64,000 nt of DNA from positions 3,534,001-3,598,000 of the forward strand of contig OZ245788.1 of the NCBI GenBank assembly GCA_965228065.1. Direction: 5' to 3'. How positions within the stretch are numbered: position 1 is the stretch's first letter; each line of letters starts with the position of its first letter. Source of the DNA: Sphingobium_A sp965228065 (GTDB lineage: Bacteria; Pseudomonadota; Alphaproteobacteria; Sphingomonadales; Sphingomonadaceae). Positions 24,503 through 33,320 of the stretch are shown piece by piece. Under the pieces are notes generated by a model. That model searched no databases and was not told the origin of the DNA. It worked only from the letters and a program-made list of their open reading frames with translations. Position numbers and translations under genes: made by a program.

Positions 24503-26305
24503 ATGCCGACCTATTCCGCACCCGTGCGCGACACGCGTTTCGTTCTGGATTCGGTGATCGGCCTCGATCGCCACGCCAATCTTCCCGGTTTCGAAAATGC
24601 CGGCGCGGACATGGTCGAGGCCGTGCTGGGCGAGGGCGCAAAGTTCGTCGAGGAGGTGCTGTTCCCGCTGAACCAGTCGGGCGACGCCGAGGGCTGCACC
24701 CGCCATGCCGACGGGTCGGTGACGACGCCCAAAGGCTTCAAAGAGGCTTATGACCAGTTCGTCGCCGGTGGCTGGACGACGCTGTCCGCGCCCGAGGAAT
24801 TTGGCGGCCAGGCGCTGCCGCACGTGATCTCGACCGCGTTCGAGGAATATCTGATCAGCGCCAACATGGCGTTCGCCATGTATAACGGCCTCACCATGGG
24901 CGCGGTCTCCGCGATCCTGGTCAAGGGTTCGCCCGAGCAGAAGGCGAAATATCTTCCCAAGATGGTCGCTGGCCAATGGGGCGGCACGATGAACCTGACC
25001 GAGCCGCAATGCGGCACCGATCTGGGGCTGATCCGCACCCGCGCCGAACCGCAGGCCGACGGCAGCTATGCGATCACCGGCACGAAGATTTTCATCTCGT
25101 CGGGCGAGCACGACCTGACCGAGAACATCATCCATCTGGTGCTCGCCAAGACCCCCGGCGCGCCTGAGAGCAGCAAGGGCATCAGCCTGTTCATCGTGCC
25201 GAAGTTCCTGGTGAACGAGGACGGATCGCTCGGCGCGCGCAATGCCGTCACCTGCGGTTCGATCGAACACAAGATGGGCATCCACGCCAATTCGACCTGC
25301 GTCATGAACTATGACGGCGCGACCGGCTGGCTGATCGGCGATGAGAATAAAGGCCTCGCCGCGATGTTCATCATGATGAACGCCGCGCGGCTGGGCGTTG
25401 GCCTGCAGGGATTGTCGCAGGGCGAGGTCGCCTATCAGAACGCCGTCCAATATGCGCAGGACCGCCGCCAGGGGCGCGCGCTGACCGGCGCTGCTGAACC
25501 GAGCGAAAAGGCGGATACCTTGTTCGTCCACCCCGATGTTCGCCGCATGCTGATGGAGGGCAAGTCGCTGACCGAGGGGCTGCGTGCGCTATGCCTGTGG
25601 GGCGCGCTCCAGGTCGATCTGGCGCACAAGGCCGCGACCGAAGAGGAACGCCAGGCGGCGGACGACCTGATCTCGCTGCTGACCCCGGTGATCAAGGGCT
25701 ATGGCACCGACAAGGGGTATGAGATCGCGACGACCAGCCAGCAAGTCTATGGCGGCCATGGCTACATCGCCGAATGGGGCATGGAGCAATATGTCCGCGA
25801 TGCGCGGATCGCGATGATCTACGAAGGCACCAACGGCGTGCAGGCGATGGACCTGGTCGGCCGCAAGCTGGCGCAGAATGGCGGGCGCGGTATCCAGCTG
25901 TTCTTCAAGATCGTCGGCGAGGAAGCGGCTGCGGCAAAGGGCAATGCGAAGCTCGCCGATCTGGCCGGGGCGCTGGAAAAGGCGCTTGGCCAGCTTCAGG
26001 CCTCGACGATGTGGCTGATGCAGAACGGCCTGACCAATCCGAATAATGCCGGCGCCGCGGCAATGCCCTATCTCCACCTGATGGGCATCGTCGCGGTCGG
26101 CATGATGTGGCTGCGCATGGCGACGGCAGCCGATGCCGCGCTCCAGGCGGGCAGCGACGAAACCGCGTTCATGGAGGCCAAGCTGGTCACGGCCCGCTTC
26201 TTCGCCGAACGGATCATGCCCGATGCGGGCGCGCTCCGCCGCAAGATCGAGGGTGGGGCGGAAAGCCTGATGGCGCTGCCGGTCGAGGCTTTCGCGCGGG
26301 GATAA
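24503..26305 (+). CDS. Acyl-CoA dehydrogenase (DmdC-like, long form)
   Basis: A 600-residue flavin acyl-CoA dehydrogenase with the extra C-terminal domain seen in 3-methylmercaptopropionyl-CoA dehydrogenase relatives. Visible blocks are GGWTTLSAPEEFGGQALP near 90, FAD-site MNLTEPQCGTDLGLIRTRAEP near 165, GTKIFISSGEHDL near 195 and the catalytic-Glu region YGGHGYIAEWGMEQYVRDARIAMIYEGTNGVQAMDLVGRKL near 417-455. Substrate is uncertain: medium- to long-chain acyl-CoA is as likely as methylmercaptopropionyl-CoA. It starts after AACGGAGAG and is probably co-transcribed with or controlled by the MerR gene. Confidence 0.9.
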   Translation: MPTYSAPVRDTRFVLDSVIGLDRHANLPGFENAGADMVEAVLGEGAKFVEEVLFPLNQSGDAEGCTRHADGSVTTPKGFKEAYDQFVAGGWTTLSAPEEFGGQALPHVISTAFEEYLISANMAFAMYNGLTMGAVSAILVKGSPEQKAKYLPKMVAGQWGGTMNLTEPQCGTDLGLIRTRAEPQADGSYAITGTKIFISSGEHDLTENIIHLVLAKTPGAPESSKGISLFIVPKFLVNEDGSLGARNAVTCGSIEHKMGIHANSTCVMNYDGATGWLIGDENKGLAAMFIMMNAARLGVGLQGLSQGEVAYQNAVQYAQDRRQGRALTGAAEPSEKADTLFVHPDVRRMLMEGKSLTEGLRALCLWGALQVDLAHKAATEEERQAADDLISLLTPVIKGYGTDKGYEIATTSQQVYGGHGYIAEWGMEQYVRDARIAMIYEGTNGVQAMDLVGRKLAQNGGRGIQLFFKIVGEEAAAAKGNAKLADLAGALEKALGQLQASTMWLMQNGLTNPNNAGAAAMPYLHLMGIVAVGMMWLRMATAADAALQAGSDETAFMEAKLVTARFFAERIMPDAGALRRKIEGGAESLMALPVEAFARG

Positions 26306-26310
26306 GCTAC

Positions 26311-26438
26311 ATCCAGAACCGTTCGGGCTGAGCCTGTCGGGACGAAGTCGGCCGCAGGCCAACCCCTGTCTTTTTTCGCTGCTCCGGCGTTGAAGAAGGG
26401 CAGGGCTGCGACAGGCTCAGCCCGAACGGTTTCTGGAT
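26311..26438. repeat. Long inverted repeat downstream of the acyl-CoA dehydrogenase
   Basis: The left arm at 26311-26339 and the right arm at 26409-26438 are complementary over 29 bp apart from one extra base. The core is CCGTTCGGGCTGAGCCTGTC. About 69 bp separate the arms. This looks like a dispersed sphingomonad intergenic repeat. Confidence 0.65.
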
Positions 26439-26450
26439 CATGAGATGTCG

Positions 26451-26468
26451 CTCCAGCGAAAGCTGGAG
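26451..26468. repeat. Small GAAA-loop hairpin
   Basis: CTCCAGC (26451-26457) and GCTGGAG (26462-26468) close a GAAA loop. There is no T tract, so it is not a standard terminator. It sits between the long inverted repeat and the secreted-protein gene. Confidence 0.4.
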
Positions 26469-26558
26469 TGGCAGCTTGGACTAGGCCGTAGACTCATAAA
26501 AGCGGCCAGTCGGCTAACGCCCCAATAACGGAACTTGGTGTGGTGCTAGTTATGCAAA

Positions 26559-27152
26559 TTAATCATTTATCTCCAAACGTCCATATACACGGCGAGCCAT
26601 CGCTAATCGAAAGTCGAAAGGCTGCATCGTGAACTTTGAACCGACGGGTATGCAATTTGGTAGAAATGACACTAGCTCGCGCCGGACGCGCGCCTCAGTC
26701 TCGCTCGCAAACTCCGTTGAAACAAAGCTTGAGGCCAGCGACGTTTGCGAGCGAATCAGGCAATCTATGGCAATATTATTTGGAGGTCTGCCATCACCAA
26801 CTTCAAGAAACCGTTGCGCCACAAATTTTTGCTGATCGGTTGTGAGCGCGGGCGCCAGCGTTGAGTAACTACGTTCGCGCCAGAGATATTGCGCGGCTGC
26901 TCCCAGCAGAAGACGGGTATTGAAGGTCCCCTTTTTCTGACATCGAGTGATTAGTTTATTATGTTTCGTGACGAGCGCTTGTTCTTCCGCGCTGTCGGGA
27001 TCGGTCGCTACCAACTGGTTCGTTGCATGACGATCCTTCCTGACAAGGCAGGCGGCTGAATGCTGAAGTTGCTCAAATCGCAAGAGATCCGCGCCGTCGG
27101 CAGCGCTTGAGCTTGCCGCATGGATGAGAAGAAGAGACACTCCTATGGGCAA
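26559..27152 (-). CDS. Secreted protein with two C-x35-C repeats, function unknown
   Basis: A 197-residue protein on a stretch visibly richer in A+T than its neighbours. A TTG start at 27152 follows GGGAGG by 5 nt; a GTG at 27140 is the alternative. The N-terminus PIGVSLLLIHAASSSAADGAD looks like a short signal peptide. The mature part is two related halves: each begins C-L-(V/I)-R, contains a SAEE/SETE turn, and has a second Cys exactly 36 positions after the first, followed by a helix of type LLLGAAAQYLW or FRLAMARRVYG. I believe similar uncharacterised secreted proteins occur in sphingomonads, from memory only. No enzyme motif is seen. Confidence 0.65.
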   Translation of the reverse strand: MPIGVSLLLIHAASSSAADGADLLRFEQLQHSAACLVRKDRHATNQLVATDPDSAEEQALVTKHNKLITRCQKKGTFNTRLLLGAAAQYLWRERSYSTLAPALTTDQQKFVAQRFLEVGDGRPPNNIAIDCLIRSQTSLASSFVSTEFASETEARVRRELVSFLPNCIPVGSKFTMQPFDFRLAMARRVYGRLEIND

Positions 27153-27264
27153 ACACGCCTCCCATTTTTATCCGTATGGCACGATTCTGAAGCTAAGTCC
27201 GCTAACCATCCATAGTTGGCCGTTTAGCCCCTCCTGCGAAAGCGGCTGTTTATAAGTTCACGGC

Positions 27265-29328
27265 CTAATTTCCGCTCGTCTTCCCCGTCCGATATTTATC
27301 GAACCAGGCCAGGATCGCCGAAGCCTTCGCCGCCGCCTGTGATGGGCGTGCGGCGATGCTGCCATGGCTCGCTTCGGGCACCTTTACCAACGCCGTCGGC
27401 ACGCCGCGAAGTTGCAGTGCCGAATAATATTGCTCCGCCTCGCTCACCGGCGTGCGATAATCCTGGCTGCCGACGACGACGAGAGTCGGTGTCTTGACGT
27501 TGCCGACCAGCGAGAGCGGCGATCGGCTCCAATAGCCCTGCGGATCCTCCCAGGGCAGTTTGCCGAACCAGTATTTGGCGAAATAGGGTGAGTTGTCGGC
27601 GGTCAGCACGAAGCTGGCCCAGTCGATCACCGGCTTCTGCGTTGCCGCTGCCTTGAACCGGTCGGTCTTGCCGACAATCCAGGCGGTCAGCACGCCGCCG
27701 CCAGACCCGCCGGTGACGAACAGATTGTCGGGATCGGCGACGCCCGTGGCGATCGCGGCATCGACCGCGGCCATCAGGTCGCCATAGTCGTCGGCGGGAT
27801 AGGTCTTGTCGATCAGCCGCGCGAATTCCTCGCCATAGGAGGTCGAGCCGCGCGGGTTGGTGTAGAGCACCGCATAGCCGGCTGCCGCGTAGAGCTGGAC
27901 GTCGGTGGAAAAGGCGGGGCCATAGGCACTGTGCGGGCCGCCATGGATTTCCAGGATCAGCGGCAGTCGCTGCCCCGCGACATGGCCGGCCGGTGTGGCG
28001 AGCCAGGCGGGCACGGTACGGCCATCGGCTGCGGTCACCGCGATTTCGCGCACCTCGGCGAGCGCCTTGCCGCCCAGCCATTCCTCGTTGAGCCGGGTCA
28101 ATTTGCGCGCAGTGCCGCCGCTCGTCAGCGAAACATCGGCCGGGCGGAGTGGGGTGCCGCTGGTGAAGGCGACCGCGCCGGTTTTCGCGACGCTGAAATC
28201 GCCGCCGCTATAGGGGCGATCCAGGCCGCTGCCGACGAGGCCGGTTGCGACCGGGGTCAGCTTTCCGTCGAGCGCGATCCGCGCGACGCGATTGGAGCCA
28301 CGATCGTCGTAGAGTGCGTAGATCGAACGGCTATCGGTCGACCAGAGGATCTTGTCGATGCTGCGGTCGAGCGAGGCAGTGAGCGACCGGGCGCCGCTGC
28401 CGTCGCGGTTCATCACGTAAAGCTGGGTATTCCGGTAGCTATAGCCTTTGTCGTCGAAGCCGAGATAGGCGATGCGGGTGCCGTCGGGCGAGACCGTTGG
28501 GTCGGTGTCCGGCCCATCGCGGTCGGTGAGCGCGCGGATGGTGCCGGTGTCCACATCCAGTGCCTGGACCTCGCTGTTCACCGAGTTGCGTTGCCAGTCG
28601 CCGGTGCGGATCGCGCTGAACAGGATCGTGCGTCCGTCGGGTGTCCAGGAGAGTGGGCCGCCATCGTGCCACGGTCCGAAGGTCAACTGGCGTGGCGCGC
28701 CACCCTCCGCCGACACCATGAAGATATGGTCGAAACCGGGCTTCACATAGCCGCCGCCATCCTGCCGATAGACGACCTTGTCGATCACCTCGAGCGGGGG
28801 TGCCCAGTTCGCACCTTCCGGTTTCGCCGGCGCCTTGCCGAGCTTGAGCCCGTCGTCGGGCACATTCATGACATAGGCGATGCGATTGCCGTCGGGCGCC
28901 CAGGCAATTGCACCTGGCGTGTCGGGTAGGCCGGTGACGCGCGCCGACGCGCCCGTTTCCATCCAGCGCACGAACAACTGGGCGCCGCTGCCTTCGCCGG
29001 TCGAGACATAGGCGAGGCGCTTGCCGTCGGGAGACCACCGCGGCTGGCTGTGTGCGCCCGGTCCGGCGACGAGCGGTGCCTGCCCGCCGGTGCGGACGTC
29101 GATCAGCCAGATGGTCGGCCGTGCGCGGTCGGTCATCACATCGTTGGAGCGGCGGACATAGGCGATGCGGGTGCCGTCCGGGCTGATCTGCGGATCGCTC
29201 GCTGCCTCCAGACCGAACAGATCGCCGCCCTGCAGGGTCCGGTTGGGGCCGTCGGCCGGTGCTGCGAGTGCGGGGGCCGAGGCGGTGACAAGCAGCAGGG
29301 ACAGGCAGAGGGTTCGGCGCAGCATCAT
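27265..29328 (-). CDS. Exported S9-family peptidase (dipeptidyl/acylaminoacyl peptidase type)
   Basis: A 687-residue secreted serine peptidase. The signal peptide ends near SAPALAAPADG. Residues about 40-420 form a WD40-like beta-propeller with repeated PDGTRIAY / PDGKRLAY / PDGNRIAY blade motifs. The alpha/beta hydrolase domain follows, with EIHGGPHSAYG near 465, the nucleophile in VTGGSGGGVLT near 547, the Asp in GSQDYRTP near 628 and His in EASHGSIA near 660. It would release dipeptides or acylated residues in the periplasm for uptake. Divergent from the OmpA lipoprotein gene. Confidence 0.92.
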   Translation of the reverse strand: MMLRRTLCLSLLLVTASAPALAAPADGPNRTLQGGDLFGLEAASDPQISPDGTRIAYVRRSNDVMTDRARPTIWLIDVRTGGQAPLVAGPGAHSQPRWSPDGKRLAYVSTGEGSGAQLFVRWMETGASARVTGLPDTPGAIAWAPDGNRIAYVMNVPDDGLKLGKAPAKPEGANWAPPLEVIDKVVYRQDGGGYVKPGFDHIFMVSAEGGAPRQLTFGPWHDGGPLSWTPDGRTILFSAIRTGDWQRNSVNSEVQALDVDTGTIRALTDRDGPDTDPTVSPDGTRIAYLGFDDKGYSYRNTQLYVMNRDGSGARSLTASLDRSIDKILWSTDSRSIYALYDDRGSNRVARIALDGKLTPVATGLVGSGLDRPYSGGDFSVAKTGAVAFTSGTPLRPADVSLTSGGTARKLTRLNEEWLGGKALAEVREIAVTAADGRTVPAWLATPAGHVAGQRLPLILEIHGGPHSAYGPAFSTDVQLYAAAGYAVLYTNPRGSTSYGEEFARLIDKTYPADDYGDLMAAVDAAIATGVADPDNLFVTGGSGGGVLTAWIVGKTDRFKAAATQKPVIDWASFVLTADNSPYFAKYWFGKLPWEDPQGYWSRSPLSLVGNVKTPTLVVVGSQDYRTPVSEAEQYYSALQLRGVPTALVKVPEASHGSIAARPSQAAAKASAILAWFDKYRTGKTSGN

Positions 29329-29495
29329 GAGACTCCGGCAAAGGCGGTATCGCGGGAGAATGCGACTTTCGAACGCCAGCGCAAGGGCATCATATCCCGA
29401 TATGGATCTGTTCCACAGGGAAAGCGCTTGTCAGCATCGTGCTACGGCCCCTAATCCTGTGACGGGCGCGCGCGTCCACTCGGGGGTATTTGGCA

Positions 29496-30062
29496 ATGGT
29501 ATTGCGTTTCAATCGTTCATTGGTGGCTGCGGCCGCGCTTCTCGCGCTGTCTGCGTGCGGGCGCGCCGAGAAGGAGGCTGCGGCGAACGCGCAGGCGGCA
29601 GCGGCTGCCGGGCCGCACAGCGAACTGATCGGCTTGCCCAATGGCGCGACCATCTCGGTCGAGCCCGGTTCGGTGGGCCAGCAACTCGCAACCTATCTTG
29701 CCTCGACCGATCCGGCGCCGCGCAGCTTCCAGATCGGCGGCGACCAGTTCGAGGATTGGTCGGCAACGGCAAGGCCGGCCGTGCGCGCGATGGTGCCCGG
29801 GCTCGTCGAACTGCTCAAATCCTATCCGCAGGTAAAGCTGCGCATCATCGGCCACACTGACAATGTCGGTGATGCCGAAGCCAATCTGAAACTGTCACGC
29901 GATCGCGCCGATACTGCAAAGCGCCATCTGGTCGAGGCCGGTATATCCGAGGGACGGATCGAGGTGGACGGCAAGGGGCTGACCCAGCCGATTGCCGACA
30001 ACGGCACGCTCGAAGGCCGCGCCGGCAACCGGCGGATCGAACTGGTGGTGATTGCGAAATAA
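29496..30062 (+). CDS. OmpA-family lipoprotein (peptidoglycan-binding)
   Basis: A 188-residue protein with a lipoprotein signal, LVAAAALLALSACGRAEK, lipobox Cys near residue 21, an Ala-rich linker, and a C-terminal OmpA/MotB peptidoglycan-binding domain (about 85-185). Diagnostic parts are KLRIIGHTDNVGDAEANLKLSRDRADTAKRHL and GRAGNRRIELVV, including the diaminopimelate-binding Asp and Arg. It likely tethers the outer membrane to the cell wall. I use ATG 29496; two codons upstream an in-frame TTG exists. Confidence 0.88.
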   Translation: MVLRFNRSLVAAAALLALSACGRAEKEAAANAQAAAAAGPHSELIGLPNGATISVEPGSVGQQLATYLASTDPAPRSFQIGGDQFEDWSATARPAVRAMVPGLVELLKSYPQVKLRIIGHTDNVGDAEANLKLSRDRADTAKRHLVEAGISEGRIEVDGKGLTQPIADNGTLEGRAGNRRIELVVIAK

Positions 30063-30132
30063 CGGCGCTGGCATGACGGCTGGGGGTGCTTGCCTCACCC
30101 CGATCAGGCTCGCGTGAAGGTAGCCTTCCCGA

Positions 30133-30627
30133 TTACGGAAACGGCAGCGCCATTTCCGTTGCGACGCCGCCACGGCGCGGTACACGCCAGACTTGGCCGT
30201 AGCGCGTGTGCGGGATATTCTGTGGGCCGACAGCGCCCAGCCGGTGGATCAGATCGGGCACCGTGTTGCTGTGGCCGACGACCAGGACCACGCCGCGCGT
30301 GCGCTTGACGCGATCGATCAGCCTTTGCGGATCGGCGGCATCATAGGTTTCGACGGGCACCCCTAGCCGCCGTGCGATCGGGGTCGCGGTTTCGATCGCG
30401 CGGCGCGCGGTGCTGGCAAAGATCGCGCGTGGTCGATCGCGCTGGAACCAGGCCGCCAGCCGGTCCGCCTGGCGTTTGCCTGATGGGCTGAGGCCGGGGT
30501 CATCGCCCCCGGCCTCCTGCTCCAGATGGCGCATGACATAGATGTCATCCACCGATTGCGCCGAAACGCTGCCGGGAAGCGCCGCCAGGGCAGCGAGCAG
30601 CAGCAGCGATACGGCGCGACGTTTCAA
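30133..30627 (-). CDS. Exported histidine phosphatase family protein
   Basis: A 164-residue periplasmic member of the histidine acid phosphatase/phosphoglycerate mutase branch. Signal peptide MKRRAVSLLLLAALAALPGSVSAQ. The catalytic motif is YVMRHLEQ near residue 30 (RH followed by L instead of the usual G), then GKRQADRLAAWF, ASTARRAIETATPIA near 72 and the second His in VVGHSNTVPDLIHRLG near 118. Substrate unknown. It lies 4 bp after clpA on the same strand and may be read through from it. Confidence 0.85.
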   Translation of the reverse strand: MKRRAVSLLLLAALAALPGSVSAQSVDDIYVMRHLEQEAGGDDPGLSPSGKRQADRLAAWFQRDRPRAIFASTARRAIETATPIARRLGVPVETYDAADPQRLIDRVKRTRGVVLVVGHSNTVPDLIHRLGAVGPQNIPHTRYGQVWRVPRRGGVATEMALPFP

Positions 30628-30631
30628 CGCT

Positions 30632-32947
30632 CTACGCCTTGGCTTCCGACTTCGCCTTGCCGCCCTTTTTGGGCTTTTTCGGCGCGGCGGGAGTCACTTC
30701 GAAGGCGAGTGCATCGTCCTTCAGATGGACGCTGACTTCGCCGCCATGGACGAGCTTGCCGAACAGCAGTTCTTCGGCCAGCGGCTGCTTGATCTTCTCT
30801 TGGATCAGGCGGCCCATCGGGCGGGCGCCGTACAGCTTGTCATAGCCGCGGGCGGTCAGCCACTTCTTGGCGTCGTCGTCGAGCGTGATGTGGACGTTGC
30901 GGTCGGCCAGCTGAAGTTCGAGCTGGAGGATGAACTTCTCCACCACGCGGCTCACCACTTCGGTCGGCAGATAGCCGAACGGCACGATCGCATCGAGACG
31001 GTTGCGGAATTCGGGGGTGAACATCCGCTTCACCGCTTCCTCGCTGGCATCCTCGCGGCTGACATTGCCGAAGCCGATGCCCTCGCTCGCCATGTCCGAC
31101 GCGCCCGCATTGGTCGTCATGATCAGCACGACATTGCGGAAATCGACGGTCTTGCCGTGGTGATCGGTCAGTCGACCGTTATCCATCACCTGCAGCAGGA
31201 TGCCGAACAGATCGGGATGCGCCTTCTCGATCTCGTCGAGCAGCAGCACACAATGCGGCTGCTGGTCGATTGCATCGGTCAGCAATCCGCCCTGATCATA
31301 ACCGACATAGCCCGGAGGCGCGCCGATCAGCCGTGAAACGCTGTGGCGCTCCATATATTCGGACATGTCGAAGCGCTGGAGCGGGATGCCCATGATGCTG
31401 GCAAGCTGACGGGCAACCTCGGTCTTGCCGACGCCGGTGGGGCCGGAGAACAGATAGTTGCCGATCGGCTTGTCTGGATCGCGCAGGCCCGCACGGCTGA
31501 GCTTGATCGCCGAGGACAGTTTCTCGATCGCCGCATTCTGGCCGAACACGACGCGCTTGAGATCGGTCTCCAGGCTGGCGAGCGTTGCCTTGTCGTCGGT
31601 CGAAACCGATTTGGGCGGGATGCGCGCCATCGTCGCGACCACGGCCTCGATCTCCTTGGGGGTGATCGTCTTCTTGCGCTTGTTCGGCGCCACCAGCATC
31701 TGCATCGCGCCGACCTCGTCGATCACGTCGATCGCCTTGTCGGGCAGCTTGCGGTCGTTGATGTAGCGCGCCGACAGGTCGACGGCTGCCTTGATCGCAT
31801 CGGGCGTGTATTTGACGTTATGATGCTGTTCGAAGGCGGAGCGAAGGCCCGTCAGGATCTTCACCGTATCCTCGATCGTCGGTTCGTTCACATCGATCTT
31901 CTGGAAACGCCGCAGCAGCGCGCGGTCCTTCTCGAAATGATTGCGGAACTCCTTGTAGGTGGTCGATCCGATGCAGCGGATCGTGCCGCCCGACAGTGCC
32001 GGCTTCAGCAGGTTGGATGCATCCATGGCCCCACCGGAGGTGGCGCCAGCGCCGATCACCGTGTGGATCTCGTCGATGAAGAGGATCGCGTCGGGGAGCT
32101 TCTCAAGCTCGTTGACCACCTGTTTCAGCCGCTCTTCGAAATCGCCGCGATAGCGCGTGCCGGCAAGCAGTGCGCCCATGTCGAGCGAATAGATGACCGC
32201 GGGCAACAGCACCTCTGGCACGTCGCCTTCGATGATCTTGCGCGCCAGGCCTTCGGCGATGGCGGTCTTGCCGACACCGGGATCGCCCACATAGAGCGGG
32301 TTGTTCTTGGAGCGGCGGCACAGGATCTGAACGGTGCGGTCGACCTCGGCCGAGCGGCCGATCAGCGGATCGACCTTGCCGTTCCGGGCCTTTTCATTGA
32401 GATCGACGCAGAACTGCTTGAGCGCACTCTCACCCTTCTGCTTGCCGTCGGATTTCTGGGGCTTCTCTTCCTCTGCGCCCTTCACGTCGCGCGGTTCGGG
32501 GGCTGCATTGCCCTTGCCGACGCCGTGGCTGATGAAGCTGACCGCGTCGAGCCGGCTCATATCCTGCTGCTGCAGGAAATAGACCGCATAGCTTTCACGC
32601 TCGGAGAAGAGCGCGACCAGCACATTGGCGCCGGTCACCTCGTCCCGGCCCGAAGACTGGACGTGGAGGATGGCGCGCTGGACGACGCGCTGGAAGCCGC
32701 TGGTGGGGGAGGGGTCGGTTTCGCCCTCCACCTTCAATGCCTCGAGCTCGTTGTCGAGATAGGTTGCGACCGCGTCGCGCAGTTCGCCCAGGTCGACGCC
32801 ACATGCGTTCATGACCTGGCTGGCATGTTCGTCGTCGATCAACGCGAGCAGCAGATGCTCGAGCGTTGCATATTCGTGGCGCCGGTTTGAAGCGGCCTCA
32901 AGCGCCTTGTGAAGCGTCTTCTCAAGCGCGCTGGCGAAGGATGGCAT
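30632..32947 (-). CDS. clpA: ATP-dependent Clp protease ATP-binding subunit ClpA
   Basis: AAA+ unfoldase that feeds substrates to ClpP. The 771 residues hold the N-domain that receives ClpS cargo (1-145), a linker rich in Lys and Glu, AAA module 1 (Walker A GDPGVGKTAIAEG near 205, Walker B LFIDEIHTVIGAG near 275) and module 2 (GPTGVGKTEVARQ near 487, LLLDEIEKAHPD near 560). The ClpP-docking loop appears as EGIGFGN near 610. The C-terminus is an odd Lys/Ala tail (PKKPKKGGKAKSEAKA). No clpS gene lies immediately upstream; DUF1192 and a quinone oxidoreductase gene are there instead. Confidence 0.96.
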   Translation of the reverse strand: MPSFASALEKTLHKALEAASNRRHEYATLEHLLLALIDDEHASQVMNACGVDLGELRDAVATYLDNELEALKVEGETDPSPTSGFQRVVQRAILHVQSSGRDEVTGANVLVALFSERESYAVYFLQQQDMSRLDAVSFISHGVGKGNAAPEPRDVKGAEEEKPQKSDGKQKGESALKQFCVDLNEKARNGKVDPLIGRSAEVDRTVQILCRRSKNNPLYVGDPGVGKTAIAEGLARKIIEGDVPEVLLPAVIYSLDMGALLAGTRYRGDFEERLKQVVNELEKLPDAILFIDEIHTVIGAGATSGGAMDASNLLKPALSGGTIRCIGSTTYKEFRNHFEKDRALLRRFQKIDVNEPTIEDTVKILTGLRSAFEQHHNVKYTPDAIKAAVDLSARYINDRKLPDKAIDVIDEVGAMQMLVAPNKRKKTITPKEIEAVVATMARIPPKSVSTDDKATLASLETDLKRVVFGQNAAIEKLSSAIKLSRAGLRDPDKPIGNYLFSGPTGVGKTEVARQLASIMGIPLQRFDMSEYMERHSVSRLIGAPPGYVGYDQGGLLTDAIDQQPHCVLLLDEIEKAHPDLFGILLQVMDNGRLTDHHGKTVDFRNVVLIMTTNAGASDMASEGIGFGNVSREDASEEAVKRMFTPEFRNRLDAIVPFGYLPTEVVSRVVEKFILQLELQLADRNVHITLDDDAKKWLTARGYDKLYGARPMGRLIQEKIKQPLAEELLFGKLVHGGEVSVHLKDDALAFEVTPAAPKKPKKGGKAKSEAKA

Positions 32948-33039
32948 GATGTTTCACTCCGATGCGGGGCGTGGGAACGCCGCCCCGGTAGACCCTATGT
33001 CGGGATTGCTGCCGCCTTCATCAAGAACGGCTGCGTCGC

Positions 33040-33237
33040 TCATCGCTTGAACAGCGATTCCGCGCTGGCACGGTGAGCGGAGGCGCTGGCGCGTTTGGCT
33101 TCGACCCGGGCAATCTCGCGTTTCAGGATCTCGACACGTTCGTCGAGTTCCTCGACCGAAAACGGATCGAGGTCCTGTTTCGCGAGCAGGGTCAGCGGAT
33201 CGCCAGGCCGCTTCGAAAAAACTTCGTCGAGGTCCAT
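33040..33237 (-). CDS. DUF1192 small protein
   Basis: A 65-residue protein, MDLDEVFSKRPGDPLTLLAK at the start, followed by LDPFSVEELDERVEILKREIARVEAKRASA. That is the DUF1192 pattern: a short disordered head and an amphipathic helix/coiled coil. The family occurs throughout alphaproteobacteria, often next to quinone oxidoreductase genes as here, and has no established function. ATG 33237 is used because the 18 codons upstream are not family-like. It is divergent from the quinone oxidoreductase. Confidence 0.85.
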   Translation of the reverse strand: MDLDEVFSKRPGDPLTLLAKQDLDPFSVEELDERVEILKREIARVEAKRASASAHRASAESLFKR

Positions 33238-33320
33238 GTCGCAAACGTTGACCGAAACCGTGCGACTGTCAATAAAGCACGCACTTTTCATGGTAAATGC
33301 TGCGACCCAGGGGGATCAGA

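Noticed and set aside
31343..32890. 515-residue frame on the plus strand opposite clpA
   Set aside because: Only a mirror of the AAA+ coding region; no domain or start signal.
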